From Opitutales bacterium (lineage in GTDB: Bacteria; Verrucomicrobiota; Verrucomicrobiia; Opitutales; Intestinicryptomonadaceae), in the NCBI GenBank assembly GCA_015061945.1, contig SUVP01000005.1, forward strand, positions 62,001 to 126,000: 64,000 nucleotides of DNA, read 5' to 3'. Every line of letters starts with the position of its first letter. The stretch's first letter is position 1. The notes under the pieces are model-generated. The model ran no database searches. It worked only from the letters and a program-made list of their open reading frames with translations, and had not been told where the DNA came from. The translations under genes and the position numbers were made by a program. Below, one piece after another: positions 59,808-64,000 of the stretch.

Positions 59808-60761
59808 TTAAGCAACGTCAACACTTCTGTAAGCTTCGAGAAGTTTCTTGTCGCCAGCGAGAGTTTTGTCGCTTTGTCCGTGTTCCATACCGATGATTCC
59901 ACGATAACCTTTGTCCCAAAGGTGTTGGAAGATTTTCTTGTAATTGATTTCACCAGTTGTTGGTTCTTTACGTCCTGGAACGTCGCCAACTTGGATATAT
60001 GCAGTTTCATCCCATGCAGCGTCGATATTGTTGATGAGATTTCCTTCTGTGATTTGTTGGTGATAAAGGTCGTTCAAGATTTTTACATTTGGGCTACCAA
60101 CAGCTTTGCAAAGTGCGTATGCTTGTGGAATACGCTTGAGCCAAAGTGATGGGTGATTCTTGATGTTGAGTGGTTCGAGAACAATTGTAAGCCCAGCCTT
60201 TTCGACAATTTCAGCACAACGCTTGAGATGTTCTGCGACGTTTGCAAATTGATATTCTGGTTCGAGCATTGGATCTTCAAGACCAGGGACAACTGTGCAC
60301 CATTTTGCGTTGACACGTTTTGCAACTTCGACAGCTCTCTTCATTTTATTTGCCCAAAATTCGATAGAAGCTTTTTTGTCGATAACACGTTTTTTCAAAT
60401 CCATTCTGTTACCAGTCATCGACGCATTGCCCCATTCAGCGTGAGCAACGAATACGCCCATTTCCATACCGAGCTTTTCCATTTGTTTTGCGATTGCTTC
60501 TTGAACTTCGACAGGGCGATTAGGCATACCGTTATCTTCAAGACCTCTGAAACCGCAATCGTAGAAATACTTTACTTTGTCAGGATACGACAAACCTTTT
60601 GATGCTTCACGCAACTGACCAAAGTTTGGAGAGAACTTTGACTTAAATGGTTGTGTCGATTTTGCGATATCGCTAACTGGAACTTGTGCTGTTGCAGTTT
60701 TTGCGATAGCAACGCCGGCGAGTGCCGATAATGCTGTTTTTGTGAATTGTCTTCTATCCAT
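59808..60761 (-). CDS. Tat-exported hydroxypyruvate isomerase-like TIM-barrel protein
   Basis: Starting at the ATG at 60761 (MDRRQFTKTALSALAG), preceded by GAAGGAAAT, gives 317 residues with a twin-arginine signal; the ORF-track start adds 38. The mature part is a xylose-isomerase-like barrel of the Hyi type: ASKGLSYPDKVKYFYDCGF, TVVPGLEDP, the metal Glu in IVLEPLNIKNHP, KILNDLYHQQITEG and a final IGMEHGQS. Hyi isomerises hydroxypyruvate and tartronate semialdehyde, but exported homologues in this phylum probably act on other sugars. It is divergent from the lipoprotein isomerase gene at 60898. Confidence 0.87.
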   Translation of the reverse strand: MDRRQFTKTALSALAGVAIAKTATAQVPVSDIAKSTQPFKSKFSPNFGQLREASKGLSYPDKVKYFYDCGFRGLEDNGMPNRPVEVQEAIAKQMEKLGMEMGVFVAHAEWGNASMTGNRMDLKKRVIDKKASIEFWANKMKRAVEVAKRVNAKWCTVVPGLEDPMLEPEYQFANVAEHLKRCAEIVEKAGLTIVLEPLNIKNHPSLWLKRIPQAYALCKAVGSPNVKILNDLYHQQITEGNLINNIDAAWDETAYIQVGDVPGRKEPTTGEINYKKIFQHLWDKGYRGIIGMEHGQSDKTLAGDKKLLEAYRSVDVA

Positions 60762-60897
60762 CTTATTTCCTTCTATTATTGAATGAGTGTTTGTTAAAGT
60801 TGTATTCATTCTCTCATTTTTTATTTTTTTTGAAAAGCATTTTCTTTGGAAATTTTGCCTTGCAAGATTAGTCAAAAAATGGAAAATAGTTGTTTGT

Positions 60898-61728
60898 ATG
60901 AAAAAAATTATTCTTATGATGGCTATGGTTGCTACACTCCTCGGGTGTGCAACATCAGAAAAATGCGATAAGGCTCAACCAAAGCATAGAAATGTTGCGG
61001 TTCAGACTTATACTTTTAACAGATTCACTCTTGAAGAAACTATCAATAAAATCAAGAGCTTGGGTCTCGATGGCGTAGAATGCTATCCAAAGCAAAAACT
61101 CAGCGACAAGTTCCCTGGAGTTCTCACAAATCAATATATGACAACAGAGCAAAAAGATTATATGAAAAAGCTCCTTAAGGACGCTAATCTTAAGCTCGTA
61201 AGCTTTGGTGTTGCATACGCAAATAATGAAAAAGAAATTGAAGATCTTTGCAAATTCTTGAAGGAATTTGATTGCAAAATTGTTTTGACAGAAGCACACG
61301 AAGGTCTCTTTCAAGCATGGGAAAAAGTAGCTGGCAAGTATGGAATCACAATGGCAGTTCACCACCACGCACAAGGCAAAAATAACTACTGGAACCCAGA
61401 CTACATTTTGCCAATCATTAAAGATTTTAAAAACATCAAGATGAATCCTGATACAGGACACTCGTCGCGTGCAGGTGTTCCACCAATGTATGCACTCAAG
61501 AAGTACGAAGGCAGAATCTCGTCTATCCACTTCAAAGACCAAAAAGAATATGGCAATAAAAAGAATCAACCAGTAATTTTTGGTACAGGTGCACTCAATA
61601 CAAAGGCAATGCTCCGCGAACTCGATAGACAAGGTTACAACGGTTTCTTCGTTATCGAATACGAAGCAAATTACGACAACAACTTGCCTGAAGTTAAAGC
61701 GTGTGTCGATTATTTGAGAAATAACTAA
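60898..61728 (+). CDS. Exported sugar isomerase/epimerase-like TIM-barrel lipoprotein, second copy
   Basis: Starting at the ATG at 60898 (MKKIILMMAMVATLLGC) gives a 276-residue lipoprotein with lipobox LLGC; the ORF-track start lies 37 codons upstream. It is a close relative of the protein at 10664: AVQTYTFNRFTLEETI, MAVHHHAQG, NPDTGHSSRAG, IHFKDQKEY, GTGALNTKAMLRELDRQGYNG (in part) and FVIEYE. The family is TIM-barrel sugar isomerase/epimerase; metal ligands are expected among the conserved His, Asp and Glu. It is immediately followed by a third copy, after a terminator. Periplasmic, substrate unknown. Confidence 0.86.
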   Translation: MKKIILMMAMVATLLGCATSEKCDKAQPKHRNVAVQTYTFNRFTLEETINKIKSLGLDGVECYPKQKLSDKFPGVLTNQYMTTEQKDYMKKLLKDANLKLVSFGVAYANNEKEIEDLCKFLKEFDCKIVLTEAHEGLFQAWEKVAGKYGITMAVHHHAQGKNNYWNPDYILPIIKDFKNIKMNPDTGHSSRAGVPPMYALKKYEGRISSIHFKDQKEYGNKKNQPVIFGTGALNTKAMLRELDRQGYNGFFVIEYEANYDNNLPEVKACVDYLRNN

Positions 61729-61748
61729 TCATAACTTTTTCTTGAAAG

Positions 61749-61777
61749 AGGTCTGCTAAAAATGCAGACCTTTTTTT
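61749..61777 (+). terminator. Rho-independent terminator between two isomerase-like genes
   Basis: AGGTCTGC/GCAGACCT with a 7-base loop and a run of seven T. Confidence 0.83.
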
Positions 61778-61823
61778 GTTTTTTCTTGCAGAATTTAAGA
61801 GGGGTATTCAATATTGTAGAGGT

Positions 61824-62732
61824 ATGAAAAAAGCATTATTATTACTCGCATCAGTAGCATTGTTGTTTGGTTGCAATCCATCAAACTCTGCAAAAACAAA
61901 ATCGGTTGAAAAAAAAGCGTCAGCACCACAACAACAAGTGTGCCAAAAAGCAAAATCAAAACCATGCGAAAAGAAAGTATCTAATCGTAAGGTTGGCGTG
62001 GCAATGTACACATTCCACAAACGCACACTTGAAGAAGTTATTCCACTCTTCAAAGAAATGGGTATCGATGCAATCGGGCTTTCGACAACACCATTGAGTC
62101 CAAAATTCCCAAAAGTCAAAACGGGGTATAAAATGACTCAAGAACAAAAAGATTATCTTAAAAAACTTCTCGCAGACAATAACCTCAAGATTGTAAGCTA
62201 TGGCGTTGTAACACCAAAAGAAGAAAAAGAAATTGTCGCAATTTGCGAGTTCGCAAAAGAAATGAATATTCCACTTATTTTGACTGAAGCAGTCGGCGAA
62301 ACAGTCGCAATGTGGGATAAATATTGCAAACAATATGGTTTGAAAATGGCATTGCACAACCACGCTCACGATATCATAAAGCGTAATTCATACTTCAACC
62401 CAAATATCGTTTATGCGACGATTAAAGATTACAAAAATCTTTACGCTTGCCCAGATAATGGACACTGGGCACGTTCGGGTATCAATGCAATCGCAGGGTA
62501 TAAGATTCTCGAAGGCAGAATTGCAATGCTTCACTTTAAAGACTTGGACAAGTTTGACGACCTCAAGGCAATGCCAGTTCCACACGGACAAGGTGTCTTA
62601 AAAGTTAAAGAGCTTATGGCTGAACTCGACAGACAAAAATTCGACGGCTACTATATGGTAGAGTACGAAAAGAATTTTGAAAACAATGTCGATGATGTTA
62701 AGGCTTGTGTAAAATTCTTGAAGTCTAACTAA
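61824..62732 (+). CDS. Exported sugar isomerase/epimerase-like TIM-barrel lipoprotein, third copy
   Basis: The ATG at 61824 (MKKALLLLASVALLFGC, lipobox LFGC) follows GTAGAGG closely; the ORF-track start is 16 codons too early. The 302-residue protein has an extra Lys-rich linker with two Cys (QQQVCQKAKSKPCEKK) between the lipid anchor and the barrel. The barrel segments parallel the preceding copy: AMYTFHKRTLEEVI, MALHNHAHD, CPDNGHWARSG, LHFKDLDKF, HGQGVLKVKELMAELDRQ and YMVEYE. Differences around the His and Asp positions suggest a different substrate. Terminator at 62754. Confidence 0.86.
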   Translation: MKKALLLLASVALLFGCNPSNSAKTKSVEKKASAPQQQVCQKAKSKPCEKKVSNRKVGVAMYTFHKRTLEEVIPLFKEMGIDAIGLSTTPLSPKFPKVKTGYKMTQEQKDYLKKLLADNNLKIVSYGVVTPKEEKEIVAICEFAKEMNIPLILTEAVGETVAMWDKYCKQYGLKMALHNHAHDIIKRNSYFNPNIVYATIKDYKNLYACPDNGHWARSGINAIAGYKILEGRIAMLHFKDLDKFDDLKAMPVPHGQGVLKVKELMAELDRQKFDGYYMVEYEKNFENNVDDVKACVKFLKSN

Positions 62733-62753
62733 TCTCAAATTTGCGAAAAAAAG

Positions 62754-62787
62754 AAAACTGTCGGATATGAAGTCCGACAGTTTTTTT
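62754..62787 (+). terminator. Rho-independent terminator
   Basis: AAACTGTCGGA/TCCGACAGTTT with a 7-base loop, followed by T run. Confidence 0.85.
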
Positions 62788-62834
62788 ATGTGTGTTTGTA
62801 GGTCAATAAAGAAAGTGCGAACACTTTCGGAAAA

Positions 62835-63167
62835 TTACATCGATTTAATTGCTTCGTCTCTTGTTGTGTAGATAGTAAATATGCTTGTGAAGCCAGAGAT
62901 TTCAAACACTTGTTTTACGTTTTGATTCAACGTTGCAAGAGCAATTTCGCCAGAGATTTTTTTGAATTGTTTTGCAGCTGTCAAAAGGACACGCAAACCA
63001 GCACTGCTGATATATTCAAGCTCGCGACATTCAACAAGAACTTTTGCTTGATTCTCTTCTGCAAGCTTATTGAAAGCTTGTTCGAGCTCGGCAGTAGTTG
63101 TAACATTGAGTCTGCCCTTAAGCGAGAGAACAACGATATCATTGATTTTTTCTTGGGTGATTTCCAT
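62835..63167 (-). CDS. STAS-domain anti-sigma factor antagonist
   Basis: A 110-residue single STAS domain: DIVVLSLKGRLNVTTTAELEQAF, the phospho-site region LEYISSAGLRVLLTAA (Ser54/Ser55) and a final helix. Proteins of this type are phosphorylated by RsbW/SpoIIAB-like kinases and control a sigma factor or another partner by binding. Neither a kinase nor a PP2C phosphatase gene is adjacent, so the partner is unknown. It is a lone minus-strand gene. The 218-base spacer to the next gene is AT-rich and contains TTGACG at 63321. Confidence 0.92.
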   Translation of the reverse strand: MEITQEKINDIVVLSLKGRLNVTTTAELEQAFNKLAEENQAKVLVECRELEYISSAGLRVLLTAAKQFKKISGEIALATLNQNVKQVFEISGFTSIFTIYTTRDEAIKSM

Positions 63168-63385
63168 ATTTATAACTTTTGTTTTAATTATCTTCCATAC
63201 ATACTGGCTGATTATTTATTAAAATCAATCTTTTATTTTAATCTGAAAAATTGTGTGTTGGGCAAAAAAATAGCTTGAAAGATTCAATGTTTTTTCTAAA
63301 TATTTTGTACGTTGAAGCGGTTGACGATAAACGTCGTCCGTAGGATTTTTTATACAAAACAAAAACACAATAAAAAGGAAAAATT

Positions 63386-64000
63386 ATGGCAAGAACAATC
63401 ACGCTCTTTACAGGGCAATGGGCAGATATGAAGCTTGAAGACCTCGCACCATTAGCGAAACAAATGGGTTATGAAGGCTTGGAAATCGCAATCACACAAA
63501 ATCACTTCGACCCAGAAAGAGCCGACGACAAAAAGTATTTGAAGAGTCGTTGGGAAATTCTCGAAGCAAACGGCTTGAACTGCTTTGCTCTTTCAAACCA
63601 CCTCGTAGGTCAATGCGTATGCGATAATATCGACTCACGCCACCGCTCAATTATGCTCGACAGAATTTGGGGCGACGGCGATCCAGAAGGCGTACGCAAG
63701 CGTGCTGCAGCAGAAATGATTCGTTCTGCAAAATTCTGCAAAAAGTTTATGGATATGCGTCCAAAGTCATTGGGCGAATCGCCGATTGCACCAACAATCA
63801 CAGGCTTTACAGGTTCGTCAATTTGGCAATATTTGTACTCGTTCCCACCGGTATCAAAGCAAATGATTGACGCTGGCTTTGCAGACTTCGCAAAACGTTG
63901 GACACCTATCCTCAACGCATTTGATAAAGCAGGTGTAAACTTTGCACTCGAAGTACACCCAACTGAAATTGCGTTCGACATTGCATCGGCAGAACGTGCA
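63386..64000 (+). CDS. Sugar phosphate isomerase/epimerase family protein (3' end outside window)
   Basis: The frame from the ATG at 63386 stays open to the right edge (205 codons), which is why the ORF track lacks it. AAAAAGGA lies ahead of the start. The sequence begins ARTITLFTGQWADMKLEDL, followed by MGYEGLEIAITQNHFDPERA, NCFALSNHLVGQCVCD, RIWGDGDPEGVRKRAA and NFALEVHPTEIAFD. This is a TIM-barrel isomerase/epimerase of the type commonly paired with Gfo/Idh/MocA dehydrogenases. Unlike the three preceding relatives it has no signal peptide, so it acts in the cytoplasm. The remainder and any partner gene lie beyond the window. Confidence 0.87.
   Translation, partial: MARTITLFTGQWADMKLEDLAPLAKQMGYEGLEIAITQNHFDPERADDKKYLKSRWEILEANGLNCFALSNHLVGQCVCDNIDSRHRSIMLDRIWGDGDPEGVRKRAAAEMIRSAKFCKKFMDMRPKSLGESPIAPTITGFTGSSIWQYLYSFPPVSKQMIDAGFADFAKRWTPILNAFDKAGVNFALEVHPTEIAFDIASAERA

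Overview
The window looks like chromosomal DNA of a saccharolytic member of Verrucomicrobiota, probably an Opitutae-type lineage. This is inferred from AT-rich DNA, three secreted proteins ending in the C-terminal signature PEPAEWAMIFG...YRRRK/YKRRK, an LPS-assembly protein (so a Gram-negative envelope), Tat- and lipoprotein-exported sugar-modifying enzymes, and abundant glycoside hydrolases. No phage, insertion sequence, CRISPR array, rRNA or tRNA gene was seen. No stretch above 300 bases lacks a gene.

Layout. 1-7.3 kb: the end of lptD, scpA, a 79-aa unknown, glmM, a TPR protein, then folE2 on the other strand and the HPr gene. 7.5-10.6 kb: two tandem PEP-CTERM proteins. 10.7-13.3 kb: an exported TIM-barrel sugar isomerase-like lipoprotein and rpsA. 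13.6-27.1 kb: a polysaccharide-degradation stretch (GH16, a clan GH-A enzyme, a Tat-exported Gfo/Idh/MocA oxidoreductase, a secreted thioredoxin, a GH42-like lipoprotein and a GH78-like rhamnosidase), broken by a four-gene CD225/DUF2752 membrane-protein operon and by cysK. 27.2-29.9 kb: holA, facing the rpsP-trmD-rplS operon, whose 3' UTR can fold into a three-way-junction RNA. 30.1-34.9 kb: a 1,096-aa GH-A enzyme and a GH5 enzyme. 35.0-37.7 kb: a more AT-rich island with an XRE regulator carrying an AT-hook-like tail, a secreted 652-aa protein of unknown function and a Sel1 lipoprotein. 37.7-45.2 kb: leuC, yebC, the yidC-yidD-rnpA-rpmH operon (rpmH is missing from the ORF track), a LacI regulator and purC. 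45.3-52.7 kb: a Wsp-like chemosensory operon (receptor, two CheW proteins, CheA-REC hybrid kinase) followed by a glycosyltransferase and a PIG-L deacetylase. 52.9-58.4 kb: a third PEP-CTERM protein, a RodZ-like protein, a Dabb protein, a CCA/poly(A) polymerase, grpE and dnaJ. 58.4-59.7 kb: a DUF4143 ATPase behind two palindromic operators. 59.8-64 kb: four sugar isomerase/epimerase-type proteins (three exported, the last cut by the window end) and a STAS protein.

How the parts work together. Secreted hydrolases would release sugars or glycosides. The exported oxidoreductase and the exported TIM-barrel proteins suggest further sugar oxidation, isomerisation or cleavage in the periplasm. This is a hypothesis built on family resemblance. 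The Wsp-like cluster has receptor, couplers and kinase but no CheR, CheB or diguanylate cyclase in the window, so its output is unknown. The least explained items are the RNA structure next to rplS, the reduced chemosensory array, the island at 35-37.7 kb and the double operator in front of the DUF4143 ATPase.
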